Below are positions 51,536 to 60,691 of a stretch of DNA of 64,000 bases, one piece after another (the first letter of the stretch is position 1; every line of letters begins with the position of its first letter). This DNA is from Prosthecodimorpha hirschii (GTDB lineage: Bacteria > Pseudomonadota > Alphaproteobacteria > Rhizobiales > Ancalomicrobiaceae): assembly GCF_001305515.1 (NCBI RefSeq), contig NZ_LJYW01000001.1:5118486-5182485 (forward strand), written 5' to 3'. Both the position numbers and the translations under genes were made by a program. Below the pieces are notes generated by a model. The model was not told the origin of the DNA and did no database searches. It worked only from the letters and a program-made list of their open reading frames with translations.

Positions 51536-52546
51536 ATGACCAAGCTCACCCGCCGTTCGCTTCTGCTGGCCGGCGCCGCCGCCGGCATCGCGATGCCCTG
51601 GGTCGTCCGGGCGGCCGGACCCGAGATCCGGTTGAAATTCGGCAACATCGTCTCCGGCGACCATCCGCTCAACATCGCCATGGGCCGGGCGCGCGACCAG
51701 ATCGTCAAGGAGACCGACGGCCGCGTCACCATCGATCTGTTCCCGAAGAACCAGCTCGGCTCGGACGCCGACATGCTGAGCCAGCTCCGCTCCGGCGCGC
51801 TCGAACTCTTCGCCCAGACCGGCGTGCTGATGTCGACCCTGGTGCCGGTCGCCTCGATCACCGGCGTCGGCTTCGCCTTCCCGAGCTATGCCAAGGTCTG
51901 GGAAGCGACCGACGGCGCGCTCGGCAAGCATGTCCGCAAGGCCTTCGAGAAGTCCGGCCTCGTCTGCCTGGAGAATTCCTTCAACCATGGCTTCCGGCAG
52001 ACGACCGCCTCGACCAAGCCGATCCTGGTGCCGGACGACTTCAAGAACTTCAAGATCCGCGTCCCGCCGAGCCCGCTCTGGACCTCGATGTTCAAGGCCT
52101 TCGGCGCCGCGCCGGTGTCGATCCCGTGGGCCGAGACCTATTCGGCCATGCAGACCCGCATCGCCGACGGCCTGGAACAGCCGCTGATCGGCCTGCTCGT
52201 CGACAAGATGTACGAGGTGCAGAAGTACTGCTCGCTCACCAACCACATGTGGGACGGCTTCTGGGTGCTCTCCAGCCAGCGCATCTGGGACGGCATCCCG
52301 GCCGACATGCGCGAGATCATCGAGCGCAACATCAATGCCGAGGCGCTCAAGCAGCGGGCCGAGGTCGAGTTCATGAACGCCAACCTGCAGTCCGAACTGC
52401 AGAAGCGCGGCCTGGAATTCCACAAGGTCGACAACGAGGCCTTCCGCCAGCGCCTGGTCTCGGCCGGCTTCTACACCGACTGGCAGAAGCGCTACGGCGA
52501 AGAGGCCTGGGCGCTCCTGGAGAAGACCACCGGCAAGCTCGGCTGA
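51536..52546 (+). CDS. TRAP transporter substrate-binding protein (DctP), copy 1
   Basis: 336 residues with a Tat-like signal (TRRSLLLAGAAAGIAM). The core reads FNHGFRQTTASTKPILVPDDFKNFKIRVPPSPLWTSMFKAFGAAPVSIPWAETYSAMQTRIADGLEQPL, with the substrate Arg in KIRVP. It shares unusual stretches, such as QKYCSLTNHMWDG, with the second binding protein at 56969, so the two are paralogues. AGGA precedes ATG 51536. Confidence 0.94.
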   Translation: MTKLTRRSLLLAGAAAGIAMPWVVRAAGPEIRLKFGNIVSGDHPLNIAMGRARDQIVKETDGRVTIDLFPKNQLGSDADMLSQLRSGALELFAQTGVLMSTLVPVASITGVGFAFPSYAKVWEATDGALGKHVRKAFEKSGLVCLENSFNHGFRQTTASTKPILVPDDFKNFKIRVPPSPLWTSMFKAFGAAPVSIPWAETYSAMQTRIADGLEQPLIGLLVDKMYEVQKYCSLTNHMWDGFWVLSSQRIWDGIPADMREIIERNINAEALKQRAEVEFMNANLQSELQKRGLEFHKVDNEAFRQRLVSAGFYTDWQKRYGEEAWALLEKTTGKLG

Positions 52547-52616
52547 TCCGAAGCCGGCCATGACCCCGCGGTCCGCCGCCCCGGCGGTCCGCCCTTTCGA
52601 TCGGGAGCGGAATGCG

Positions 52617-53411
52617 ATGTCACGTCGCCTTGAGGCAAGAACCGCAATCATCTTCGGCGCCGGCTCCGTCGGGCCGGGCTGGGGCAACGGCAAGGCCACC
52701 GCGGTGACCTTCGCGCGCGCCGGCGCCCATGTCGTCTGCGTCGACGCCGTCGAGGCGGCAGCCGCCGAGACGGTGGCGATCATCACGGCGGAGGGTGGGT
52801 CGGCCGAGGCGGCGGCCTGCGACGTGCTCGACAGCGAGCGCGTGCGGGCGCTGGTCGACGGCGTCGCGGAGGCGCGCGGCCGGATCGACGTCCTGCACAA
52901 CAATGTCGGCTACGCCCAGATGGGCGGCCCGATCGAGCTGACCGAGGCCGACTGGCATCGCGCCATCGATCTCAACGTGACCAGTTGCTTCATCACCTGC
53001 AAGCATGTGCTGCCGCACATGCTGAAGCAGGGCGCGGGCTCGATCACCAACGTCTCCTCGGTCGCGGCGATCCGTTGGGTCGGCTACCCCTATGTCGCCT
53101 ACTACGCCGCCAAGGCGGCCGTGAACAACTTCACCCAGGGCCTTGCGCTGCAATATGCCCGGGACGGCATCCGGGTGAACGCGATCATGCCGGGGCTGAT
53201 GAACACCCCGCTGATCTTCCAGCAGATTTCCGGCCAGTATGCCGATCCGGCCGAGATGGTCCGCGCCCGCGACGCGGCCTGCCCGATGGGCCGCATGGGC
53301 ACCGCCTGGGACATCGCCAACGCGGCCCTGTTCCTGAATTCCGACGAGGCCGCCTACATCACCGGCATCAGCCTGGCGGTCGACGGCGGCCTGACCGCGC
53401 GCGCGGCCTGA
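52617..53411 (+). CDS. SDR family oxidoreductase
   Basis: 264 residues. The cofactor motif is extended: IIFGAGSVGPGWGNGKATAVTFARAGAHVVCVD, longer than TGxxxGIG and typical of a subgroup found in sugar-acid clusters. LHNNVG replaces NNAG. VSSVAAIRWVGYPYVAYYAAKAAVNNF carries the catalytic YxxxK. It lies between the binding-protein gene and the RuBisCO-like gene and probably oxidises the imported substrate. ATG 52617 has GGGAGCGGA before it. Confidence 0.88.
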   Translation: MSRRLEARTAIIFGAGSVGPGWGNGKATAVTFARAGAHVVCVDAVEAAAAETVAIITAEGGSAEAAACDVLDSERVRALVDGVAEARGRIDVLHNNVGYAQMGGPIELTEADWHRAIDLNVTSCFITCKHVLPHMLKQGAGSITNVSSVAAIRWVGYPYVAYYAAKAAVNNFTQGLALQYARDGIRVNAIMPGLMNTPLIFQQISGQYADPAEMVRARDAACPMGRMGTAWDIANAALFLNSDEAAYITGISLAVDGGLTARAA

Positions 53412-53466
53412 TCCCTTCCCGTCTCAACCGGACCGGCGCGGCCGGTCCACCGGAGTCCGTCGTTCC

Positions 53467-54729
53467 ATGTCCGAGAGCCGCTTCGAGGCCGACTACTGGA
53501 TGGAGACCGCCATCGACCCGCGCAAGGCCGCGGAGTTCATGGCCGGCGAACAGTCGAGCGGCACCTTCGTGGCCGTGCCGGGCGAAACCGAGGAACTGAA
53601 GGCGCGCTCCGCCGCCCGCGTGACGCGCCTCGAAATCCTGGACGACCGCGTCCCGGCGCCGTCGCTGCCGTCCGCCGGTCTCGAGGTGGCGCCCGGCCGG
53701 TTCCTGACCCGCGCCCTGGTCACCCTGTCCTGGCCGCTCGACACGATCGGCCCGTCGCTGCCGAACCTCATCGCCACCGTGGCCGGCAATCTCTTCGAGC
53801 TGAAGCCGATCACCGGCCTGAAGCTCCTCGACATCCGCCTGCCGTCGGCCTTCGCGGAAGCCCATGCGGGGCCGAAATTCGGCATCGAGGGCACCCGGCG
53901 GCTGACCGGCGTCGAGCGCCGCCCGCTGATCGGCACGATCATCAAGCCGAGCGTCGGCTTCGATGCGGCGGAGACCGCGGCGCTGGTCGATCAGCTCTGC
54001 CGCGCCGGGATCGACTTCATCAAGGACGACGAATTGCAGTCGGACGGGCCGGGATGCCCGTTCGAGGACCGCGTCAAGGCGGTGATGCGCGTCGTCGAAG
54101 CCCATGCCGACCGGTCGGGCCGGAAGGTGATGTTCGCCTTCAACCTGACCGGCGATCTCGACCAGATGCGCCGCCGGCACGACATCCTGCTCGCCCATGG
54201 CGCCACCTGCCTGATGGCCAGCCTCAATTCGGTCGGCCTGGTCGGCATGCTGGAGCTGGCCCGCTTCGCCGAGCTGCCGATCCACGCCCACCGCAACGGC
54301 TGGGGAGCCCTGTCGCGCCACCCGGCACTCGGCTGGTCCTATGTCGCCTGGCAGAAGATCTGGCGGCTCGCCGGCGTCGACCACATGCATGTCAACGGCC
54401 TGCGCAACAAGTTCGCCGAGACCGACGACAGCGTGCTGGCCTCGGCGCGGGCCTGCCTGACGCCGCTCTTCCCGGACAAGCCCTGCACGGTGATGCCGGT
54501 CTTCTCCTCCGGACAGTCGGCCGCGCAGGTGCCGGGCACCTGGGCCGGGCTGAAGTCGACTGACCTGATCTTCGCGGCCGGCGGCGGCATCATGGCCCAT
54601 CCGCACGGACCGGCGGCCGGCGTCACGGCCCTGCACGAGGCCTGGGAGGCGACGCTCGCCGGCGTGCCGCTCGCCGACCATGCCCGCGCGCATCCGAACC
54701 TCGCCCTGGCGCTCGGAGCGGCGGCATGA
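53467..54729 (+). CDS. RuBisCO-like protein, possibly 3-oxo-isoapionate-phosphate enzyme
   Basis: 420 residues of the RuBisCO large-subunit fold. The key positions remain: Lys160 in GTIIKPSVG, the carbamylation Lys186 with Asp188 and Glu189 in FIKDDE, His residues in IHAHRNG (273-275) and HMHVNG (306-308), and a loop-6 Lys in RNKFAE near 315. So it should be an enolising enzyme using a metal-carbamate site, not true RuBisCO. It is coupled by ATGA to a DUF1537 kinase, matching the OiaK plus RuBisCO-like partners of D-apionate catabolism. The exact reaction (decarboxylase or hydrolase) cannot be told by eye. Confidence 0.85.
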   Translation: MSESRFEADYWMETAIDPRKAAEFMAGEQSSGTFVAVPGETEELKARSAARVTRLEILDDRVPAPSLPSAGLEVAPGRFLTRALVTLSWPLDTIGPSLPNLIATVAGNLFELKPITGLKLLDIRLPSAFAEAHAGPKFGIEGTRRLTGVERRPLIGTIIKPSVGFDAAETAALVDQLCRAGIDFIKDDELQSDGPGCPFEDRVKAVMRVVEAHADRSGRKVMFAFNLTGDLDQMRRRHDILLAHGATCLMASLNSVGLVGMLELARFAELPIHAHRNGWGALSRHPALGWSYVAWQKIWRLAGVDHMHVNGLRNKFAETDDSVLASARACLTPLFPDKPCTVMPVFSSGQSAAQVPGTWAGLKSTDLIFAAGGGIMAHPHGPAAGVTALHEAWEATLAGVPLADHARAHPNLALALGAAA

Positions 54730-56111
54730 CCGATGCCGGCATCCTCGCCCCGCGGCCGCTGCCGGACGGGCCGCTGATCGCCTTCTACGGCGACGACTTC
54801 ACCGGCTCGTCCGCCGTGATGGAGGTGACCGCCTTCGCGGGGCTGCCGACCGTGCTGTTCCTGAAGCCCCCGAGCCCGGCCCGGCTCGCCGCCTTCCGTC
54901 ACTACCGCGTCATCGGCGTCGCGGGCACGGCGCGGTCGCAGTCGCCGGCCTGGATGGAGGCGCATCTGCCGGCCGTGTTCGACGCGCTCGCCGAACTGGG
55001 CACGCCGATCGTCCACTACAAGGTCTGCTCGACCTTCGATTCCTCGCCCGAAATCGGCTCCATCGGCCGCGCTGCCGATATCGCCGCCCGGCGCTTTCCC
55101 GGCTGGACGCCGCTGATCGTCGCCGATCCGGGCATGCAGCGCTTCCAGGCCTTCGGCCATCTGTTCGCGCGGCTCGGCGCCGAGGTCCACCGCCTCGACC
55201 GGCACCCGACCATGTCGCTTCACCCGGTCACGCCGATGGACGAGGCCGATCTCGGCCGCCATCTCGCCCGTCAGACCGGTCGCCGGATCGGGCTCGTCGA
55301 TCTCGCCGCCATGAAGCGCGGCGCGGCGGAGGCGCGGCTCGCGCAGGAACTGGCCGCGGGGGCCGCCATCGTGTCGCTCGACGTGATCGACCGGGAAACC
55401 CTGGTCGCGGCCGGCCGGCTGGTCTGGGAGCAGGGCGCCCGGCCGGCCTTCGCGCTCGGCTCGCAGGGCTTCGAGGCGGCCCTCGTCGCCTGGTGGCGGG
55501 AGGCGGGGCTGTTGCCGGCCGAACCGCCGCGACGCCGGTTCGGTGCGGTCGATCGGCTGGCCTGCGTGTCGGGCTCGGTCTGCCCGGTGACGGCCGACCA
55601 GATCGCCCATGCGCAGGGCCATGGCTTTGCGGCGATCCGGCTCGATGCCGCGCGGCTGGTCGATGCCGCGGCGCTGGCGTCCGAAGTCGAACGGGTCGCC
55701 GCCGCGATGCTGCATCACCTCGGCGAGGGCCGCGACGCCATCGCCTTCAGTGCGGCGGGTGCGGACGATCCCGCGGTCGCGGCCCTGCGGACGGCGGCCG
55801 CGGCGGCGGGCGTCCCGATCGAGACCGTCAACGAACGCATCGGCACGGCCCTCGGCCGGATCCTCGAGCGCACCGTGCTGACCGCGCGCCTGTCGCGCGC
55901 CGTCGTCTCCGGCGGCGACACCTCGGGCCGCGCCGTCTCGGTGCTCGGCATCGATGCCCTGACGGCCATCGCGCCGCTCGCGCCCGGCGCCCCGCTGTGC
56001 CGGGCGCTGTCCGAGCGCCCGGAATTCGACGGGCTCGAACTCGCCCTGAAGGGCGGTCAGGTCGGCGGCCCCGATTTCTTCGTCGCCGCCAAGACCGGCC
56101 TGATGCCCTGA
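54726..56111 (+). CDS. DUF1537 four-carbon acid sugar kinase family protein (OiaK-like)
   Basis: 461 residues. The N-terminal domain has FYGDDFTGSSAVMEVTAFAGLPTVLFL with the substrate Asp pair. YKVCSTFDSSPEIGSIGRAADIA and VADPGMQRFQAFGHLFA are family motifs. The C-terminal nucleotide-binding domain includes VVSGGDTSGRAVSVLGIDALT and LALKGGQVGGPDFF. These kinases phosphorylate keto-acid sugars; next to a RuBisCO-like gene the best-known case is 3-oxo-isoapionate kinase. The start overlaps the preceding stop by four bases. Confidence 0.87.
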   Translation: MTDAGILAPRPLPDGPLIAFYGDDFTGSSAVMEVTAFAGLPTVLFLKPPSPARLAAFRHYRVIGVAGTARSQSPAWMEAHLPAVFDALAELGTPIVHYKVCSTFDSSPEIGSIGRAADIAARRFPGWTPLIVADPGMQRFQAFGHLFARLGAEVHRLDRHPTMSLHPVTPMDEADLGRHLARQTGRRIGLVDLAAMKRGAAEARLAQELAAGAAIVSLDVIDRETLVAAGRLVWEQGARPAFALGSQGFEAALVAWWREAGLLPAEPPRRRFGAVDRLACVSGSVCPVTADQIAHAQGHGFAAIRLDAARLVDAAALASEVERVAAAMLHHLGEGRDAIAFSAAGADDPAVAALRTAAAAAGVPIETVNERIGTALGRILERTVLTARLSRAVVSGGDTSGRAVSVLGIDALTAIAPLAPGAPLCRALSERPEFDGLELALKGGQVGGPDFFVAAKTGLMP

Positions 56112-56140
56112 ACCGACGGCCGAAACCCAAGAGGACAACC

Positions 56141-56929
56141 ATGAGATTGAACGGCAAGGCAGCGATCGTGACGGGCTCGGCCCGCGGCATCGGCCTGGCG
56201 GTCGCGCGGGCCTTCCTGCGCGAGGGCGCCGCGGTGGTGATCGCCGACATCAACATCGACGGCGCGCGCGAGGCCGCCGCCGGGCTTGGCGCCGCGGAGG
56301 GCAAGGTGCTGCCGCTCGCCGTCAACGTCGCCGACCAGGCCTCGGTGCAGGCGATGGTCGACGCGACGGTGGCGACCTTCGGCGGCGTCGACATCCTGGT
56401 CAACAATGCCGGCGTCGGCGGCAACACGCCCTTCCTGGAGACCAGCCTCGCCGACTGGAACCGGATCGTCGGCATCAACCTGACCGGCGCCTTCCTGGTC
56501 GCCCAGGCCTGCGCCCGCGCCATGGTGGCCGGCGGGCGGGGCGGCAAGATCGTCAACATCGCCTCGCTGTCCGGCCAGCGCGGCGGCAACGGCCGCGCCG
56601 CCTACGGGTCGGCCAAGGCCGGTCTGGAACTGCTGACCAAGGTGATGGCGGTCGAACTCGCCGAGCACGGCATCAACGTCAACAATATCGCGCCCGGCGC
56701 GATCGAGACCGAGATGGCCAAGTTCGCCCACGATGCCGCGACGCGCGCCGCCTACAACTACCTGATCCCGATGGTCCGCTACGGCACGCCCGAGGAGATC
56801 GCCGACGCGGCGGTGTTCCTGTGCTCCGACGAGGCCCGCTACGTCCACGGCCACACGCTCAACGTCGACGGCGGCTTCCGCGCCGCCGGCCTGATGTTCG
56901 GCGACCGCAAGCCCGCGCCCGCCGTCTGA
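56141..56929 (+). CDS. SDR family oxidoreductase
   Basis: 262 residues with a canonical SDR pattern: AIVTGSARGIGLAVARAFLREGAAVVIADI, ILVNNAGVGGNTPFLETSLADWNRIVGINLTGAF, IVNIASLSGQRGGNGRAAYGSAKAGLELLTKVMAVEL with YxxxK, and a final LNVDGGF. It lies 29 bases after the kinase gene in the sugar-acid operon and probably catalyses one of the oxidation steps before phosphorylation. Confidence 0.9.
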   Translation: MRLNGKAAIVTGSARGIGLAVARAFLREGAAVVIADINIDGAREAAAGLGAAEGKVLPLAVNVADQASVQAMVDATVATFGGVDILVNNAGVGGNTPFLETSLADWNRIVGINLTGAFLVAQACARAMVAGGRGGKIVNIASLSGQRGGNGRAAYGSAKAGLELLTKVMAVELAEHGINVNNIAPGAIETEMAKFAHDAATRAAYNYLIPMVRYGTPEEIADAAVFLCSDEARYVHGHTLNVDGGFRAAGLMFGDRKPAPAV

Positions 56930-56968
56930 TCCGCCGACGCAAAACCTGAACAATCCGGAGAAACGCCC

Positions 56969-57985
56969 ATGACCCGCATCACCCGGCGCGGCTTCGCCAC
57001 CCTCGGCGCCGCCACGGTTCTCGGCTGCGCCCTGCCGCTGCGCTATGCCAAGGCCGCCGAATTCACCTTCAAGCTCGGCACCAACGTACCCGAGACCCAT
57101 CCGCTCAACATCTATCTGCGCAAGGCCTCGACCCAGATCGCCGAACAGACCAACGGCCGCTTCGATCTGCAGCTGTTCCCGAACAACCAGCTCGGCGGCG
57201 ATTCCGACATGTTCTCGCAGCTGCGTTCCGGCGCGCTGGAGAGCTTCATGCTGTCCGGCGTCAACGTTCTCTCGACGTTGATCCCGTCGGCCTCGATCTA
57301 CGGCCTCGGCTTCGCCTTCAAGGACTATCAGGCGCTGTGGAGCGCGCTCGACGGCAAGCTCGGCATCCATCTGCGCGGCCAGATCAACAAGGCCGGCCTG
57401 ATGGTCATGGACCGCATCTGGGACAACGGCTTCCGCCAGATCACCACCTCGACCAAGCCGATCAAGGACCCCGGCGACCTGCAGGGCTTCAAGATCCGCG
57501 TGCCGGTCAGCGCGCTGTGGACCTCGCTCTTCAAGTCGCTCGGCGCCGCGCCGACCGCGATCAACTTCGCCGAGGTCTATTCGGCGCTGCAGACCCGGAT
57601 CGTCGACGGCCAGGAGAATCCGCCGGCCATCATCTCGGCCGCCAAGCTGTTCGAGGTGCAGAAATACTGCTCGCTCACCAACCACATGTGGGACGGCTGG
57701 TGGTTCCTGATGAACCGGCGCGCCTGGGAGCCGCTGCCGGCCGACATCAAGGAGACGGTCGCGCGCATCGTCAACGCGCAGTGCGTGGCCGAGCGCGAGG
57801 AGGTCGCCCGCCAGAACACCGCGCTCAAGGCCGATCTCGCCGCCAAGGGGCTGATCTTCAACGAGGTCGACCCGACCCCCTTCCGCGAGCAGCTGCGCAA
57901 GGCCGGCTTCTACACCGAGTGGCGCGGCAAGTTCGGCGAGGAAGCCTGGAACATCCTCGAGGAATCGACCGGCAAGCTCGCCTGA
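56969..57985 (+). CDS. TRAP transporter substrate-binding protein (DctP), copy 2
   Basis: 338 residues with a Tat-like signal (TRRGFATLGAATVLGCALPL). The DctP core is WDNGFRQITTSTKPIKDPGDLQGFKIRVPVSALWTSLFKSLGAAPTAINFAEVYSALQTRIVDGQENPP. It is clearly related to the protein at 51536 (shared QKYCSLTNHMWDG and KAGFYTEWRGKFGEEAW endings). No extra permease gene accompanies it, so both probably feed the single fused permease with different ligands. Confidence 0.94.
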   Translation: MTRITRRGFATLGAATVLGCALPLRYAKAAEFTFKLGTNVPETHPLNIYLRKASTQIAEQTNGRFDLQLFPNNQLGGDSDMFSQLRSGALESFMLSGVNVLSTLIPSASIYGLGFAFKDYQALWSALDGKLGIHLRGQINKAGLMVMDRIWDNGFRQITTSTKPIKDPGDLQGFKIRVPVSALWTSLFKSLGAAPTAINFAEVYSALQTRIVDGQENPPAIISAAKLFEVQKYCSLTNHMWDGWWFLMNRRAWEPLPADIKETVARIVNAQCVAEREEVARQNTALKADLAAKGLIFNEVDPTPFREQLRKAGFYTEWRGKFGEEAWNILEESTGKLA

Positions 57986-58135
57986 TCCGATCCCGCCCGC
58001 CGTGAGCCGGTCCCGGCGGCGGCCCGGTTGCCGCCGCCGTCGCCGGTGCGCGGCGCCGCTCTGCCTTCGGCCGCTCATCCTCTCCCGTCCGACAGTCGGG
58101 CCGCGCCTCCGCCGGCCCCGTTCCAGGATCCTGCC

Positions 58136-58993
58136 ATGACCTCCGCGACCAGCCATTTCGTCGATCTCGACGGCGTCTCGCTCCACTATCTGACGGCCGG
58201 GCAGGGCGACCCCGTGCTGCTCGTCCACGGCATTCCGCAGACCTCCTACGAGTGGCGCCACATCATGCCGCGGCTGGCCGAGCGCTACACAGTGATCGCG
58301 CCCGACCTGCGCGGCCTCGGCGACAGCTCGCGTCCGGCCACCGGCTACGACAAGAAGACCATCGCGGCCGATCTCTGGGCGCTGACCCGCCGTCTCGGCA
58401 TCGACCGCTTCCATCTCGCCGGCCACGACTGGGGCGGCCCGGTCGCCTTCTCGCTCGCCGCCCATCACCGCGAGGCGGTCAAGAGCCTGGCGATCCTGGA
58501 CGTGGTCATTCCCGGCGACGGCGCCGACTTCTCGCAGGGCGGCCGGCGCTGGCACCACGCCTTCTTCCGCACGCTCGACCTGCCGGAGGCCCTGTGCATC
58601 GGCCGCGAGGAGCTGGTGCTCGGCTGGCTGTTCGACAATTACGGCCACCGGCCGAACGCCATCCCACCGGCCGACCAGGAGGAATATTTCCGCTCCTACC
58701 GCAAGTTCGGCACCTTCCGGGCGATGCTGGAATTCTATCGCGCCCTGCCGACGGATGCGGCCGACAACCGCGCCAATCTCGACCGCCTCGGCAAGCTGAC
58801 CATGCCGGTCCTGGCGCTCGGCGGCGAGAAGGCCTTCGGCCGCGGCATGGAGTGCATCGAATCGTTGCGCCGCGTCGCCGAGGATGTCCGCGGCGGCAGC
58901 GTCCCCGAATGCGGCCACTGGATCCCGGAGGAGCAGCCCGAATTCCTGGCCGAGGCGCTGATGCAGTTCTTCACCGAGAACGACCGCCGCTGA
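58136..58993 (+). CDS. alpha/beta hydrolase, epoxide hydrolase-like
   Basis: 285 residues. HGIPQTSYEWRHIMPRLAERYTVIAPDLRGLGDSSRP holds the oxyanion HG motif, the nucleophile is Asp98 in GHDWGG, and the catalytic His is in CGHWIPEEQPE near 261. An Asp nucleophile points to epoxide hydrolase or haloacid/haloalkane dehalogenase chemistry rather than an esterase. A cap domain lies between about 135 and 205. The link to the sugar-acid operon is by position only. Confidence 0.86.
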   Translation: MTSATSHFVDLDGVSLHYLTAGQGDPVLLVHGIPQTSYEWRHIMPRLAERYTVIAPDLRGLGDSSRPATGYDKKTIAADLWALTRRLGIDRFHLAGHDWGGPVAFSLAAHHREAVKSLAILDVVIPGDGADFSQGGRRWHHAFFRTLDLPEALCIGREELVLGWLFDNYGHRPNAIPPADQEEYFRSYRKFGTFRAMLEFYRALPTDAADNRANLDRLGKLTMPVLALGGEKAFGRGMECIESLRRVAEDVRGGSVPECGHWIPEEQPEFLAEALMQFFTENDRR

Positions 58994-59207
58994 CCGCCGG
59001 GCCCAGGCCCCGGATGGGGCATCCGCGTCGCCAAGGACCCGCGAACGGCCTGGCACCGGCGCAAACGCCTTTCCGAACCGGTTTCCTCCCGGCTTGCGCG
59101 GCCCATCTTTATTCGCGCCGGCCGGGAGCCTCTGCCGGTCCCACGCGTTGTCCCCGACAGAGCCCGCGCATGACGCGGCGCGGCTGGTCCGAAGCGAGGG
59201 ATGCGCC

Positions 59208-59882
59208 ATGAAGGACGGATACGGAAACCGGATCGACCCCGACAATCGGGCGGAGGCGGGGCAGGGCGCCCGCTCGGGCGAGGCGGCCCGATCCGGCCAG
59301 GCCGCACCCGCGTCCGAGCGGGTGGCGAAGATCGCCGCGGCGCATGGCGTCAGCGTGGCGGCCGTGGAGAGCGCCCTGGGCGCCCTTCGACAGGGCGGCG
59401 GCACGATGGCGCAGTTCTCCCATCCCGACTTCGGCGGCATGGCGCAGTGGTCGGCCGGCGGCATGAGCATGGTCGGCGACATGTTCAACACGGCGATGAA
59501 GGCCAAACTGGACGGTGTCCTCGGCGATCTCGCCGAAGCCCTGCGCAAGAATGATCTGCCCTTCGACGAGCCGGCCGGCGGCCCCGAGGGCGATCCCCCC
59601 CGGCAGGGCGATTGGCCCCGGCAGGGCGGTTGGTCCCGGCAGGGCGGTTGGCCCGCCGAATTCGGTCCGCCGGCCGCGGCCGGCAGCCAGAACGACATGC
59701 GCTATGCCTTCTTCCCGGGCGTACGGCGCCTCGTTGTCGAAGACGGCGGCAAGCGCGTCATCTACGACACCGGCGCGCATGTGATCGGCGGCGTCGCGCA
59801 ACAGCAGAGTTCCGGTCGAACCCTGACCTTCAGCAGCCAGCACGGCACGGTCGACCTGTCCCAGCTCCCGGTCGTCGGCTAG
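59208..59882 (+). CDS. conserved hypothetical protein, SHOCT-like family
   Basis: 224 residues. ERVAKIAAAHGVSVAAVESALGALRQGGGTMAQFSHPDFGGMAQWSAGGMSMVGDMFNTAMKAKLDGVLGDLAEAL resembles a proteobacterial family often labelled SHOCT-domain, of unknown function. A Gly/Trp/Arg-rich linker built from three 18-bp repeats (59601-59654) separates it from a strand-rich C-terminus (FFPGVRRLVVEDGGKRVIYDTGAHVIGGV). No signal peptide is visible. ATG 59208 is used because the upstream extension looks unrelated. Confidence 0.6.
   Translation: MKDGYGNRIDPDNRAEAGQGARSGEAARSGQAAPASERVAKIAAAHGVSVAAVESALGALRQGGGTMAQFSHPDFGGMAQWSAGGMSMVGDMFNTAMKAKLDGVLGDLAEALRKNDLPFDEPAGGPEGDPPRQGDWPRQGGWSRQGGWPAEFGPPAAAGSQNDMRYAFFPGVRRLVVEDGGKRVIYDTGAHVIGGVAQQQSSGRTLTFSSQHGTVDLSQLPVVG
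59601..59654 (+). repeat. 18-bp tandem repeat, three units, in frame
   Basis: Units of CGGCAGGGCGATTGGCCC and close variants at 59601, 59619 and 59637 encode RQGDWP/RQGGWS/RQGGWP in the linker of the hypothetical protein. Confidence 0.9.
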
Positions 59883-60102
59883 CCGCCCGGGCGTTCGCGG
59901 CCCGATCAGCGGTTCCCCGACACACGGCCGATTACCTGTCTCCCGCACGGCCGTGCGCGGACGCGATCCGAACGCGCCCATAGACCGCTCCTCCCAGACC
60001 GCAAAGCCAACTTCGCCCCCCGATCGATGGGACGGCGCAGGGGCCAAGCTGCGCGAGGACGGCGCGCTTGTCTGTGTTTTGGGGGATGTTCGAAAGGGAG
60101 AG

Positions 60103-60178
60103 TGGTGCCCAGGGACGGAGTCGAACCGCCGACACGCGGATTTTCAATCCGCTGCTCTACCAGCTGAGCTACCTGGGC
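60103..60178 (-). tRNA. tRNA-Phe (GAA), CCA encoded
   Basis: On the minus strand the gene starts GCCCAGGTAGCTCAG (acceptor and D arm). It has the anticodon stem CGGAT/ATCCG with loop TTGAAAA giving anticodon GAA, a T arm with GGTTCGACTCC, and ends CCTGGGCACCA. All four arms pair, and the CCA end is encoded in the DNA. It sits downstream of yacG, a common alphaproteobacterial arrangement. Confidence 0.97.
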
Positions 60179-60220
60179 TCCGTGGCCAGGACCGTGGCGG
60201 TCCGGACCGGAAGTGGCGGG

Positions 60221-60250
60221 GTTATAGTGGGTGGGCGGGGGGCTTGTCCA
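60221..60250 (-). promoter_or_regulatory. sigma-70-like promoter of tRNA-Phe
   Basis: On the minus strand TGGACA (60250-60245) and TATAAC (60226-60221) are 18 bases apart, giving a start about 35 bases ahead of the tRNA. The rest of 60251-60691 is high-GC sequence without a supported gene. Confidence 0.6.
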
Positions 60251-60691
60251 GAGCCTTGGTGCAGATAGTTGGGACTTGATCCGGCTTTCGAAATCCAACG
60301 GCCGGCGGTGCCGTATAGGGCAGGACGGCGGCAGGATCGGCGCGGGCTCCGGGTCTGGAATCGGCCGCGCGCCGGGGCTTTCGGCGGGGGCGATACCGGG
60401 TGGCGGTGGCGGGGGATGGCCGGGCCGGCGCGGCGGGGACGCCGCGGCGGGCATATGTCCGCAGCGGGTTCATGTCCGCGGCTGGCGGTTGTCCGCGTCG
60501 GCAGAGGCTGCCGGGCCGGGCGCTCGCCGTCCGCGGGGCGAATCGCCCGGCGCGGTGGCGCCGGGTACCGGGACGGGGGAGTTGGGATGGACCGGTGCCG
60601 GAAGGGGCAGTTCGGGCGGATCGGTGCCGGGGCCGCATGGATCGTGCCGGAGCGGCGCGGATACGTTCGCCGGCCTGCGCGCGGGCCGCGG

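Noticed and set aside
56057..59698. 1213-codon antisense frame over the sugar-acid cluster
   Set aside because: It crosses four well-supported plus-strand genes and has no domain-like sequence.
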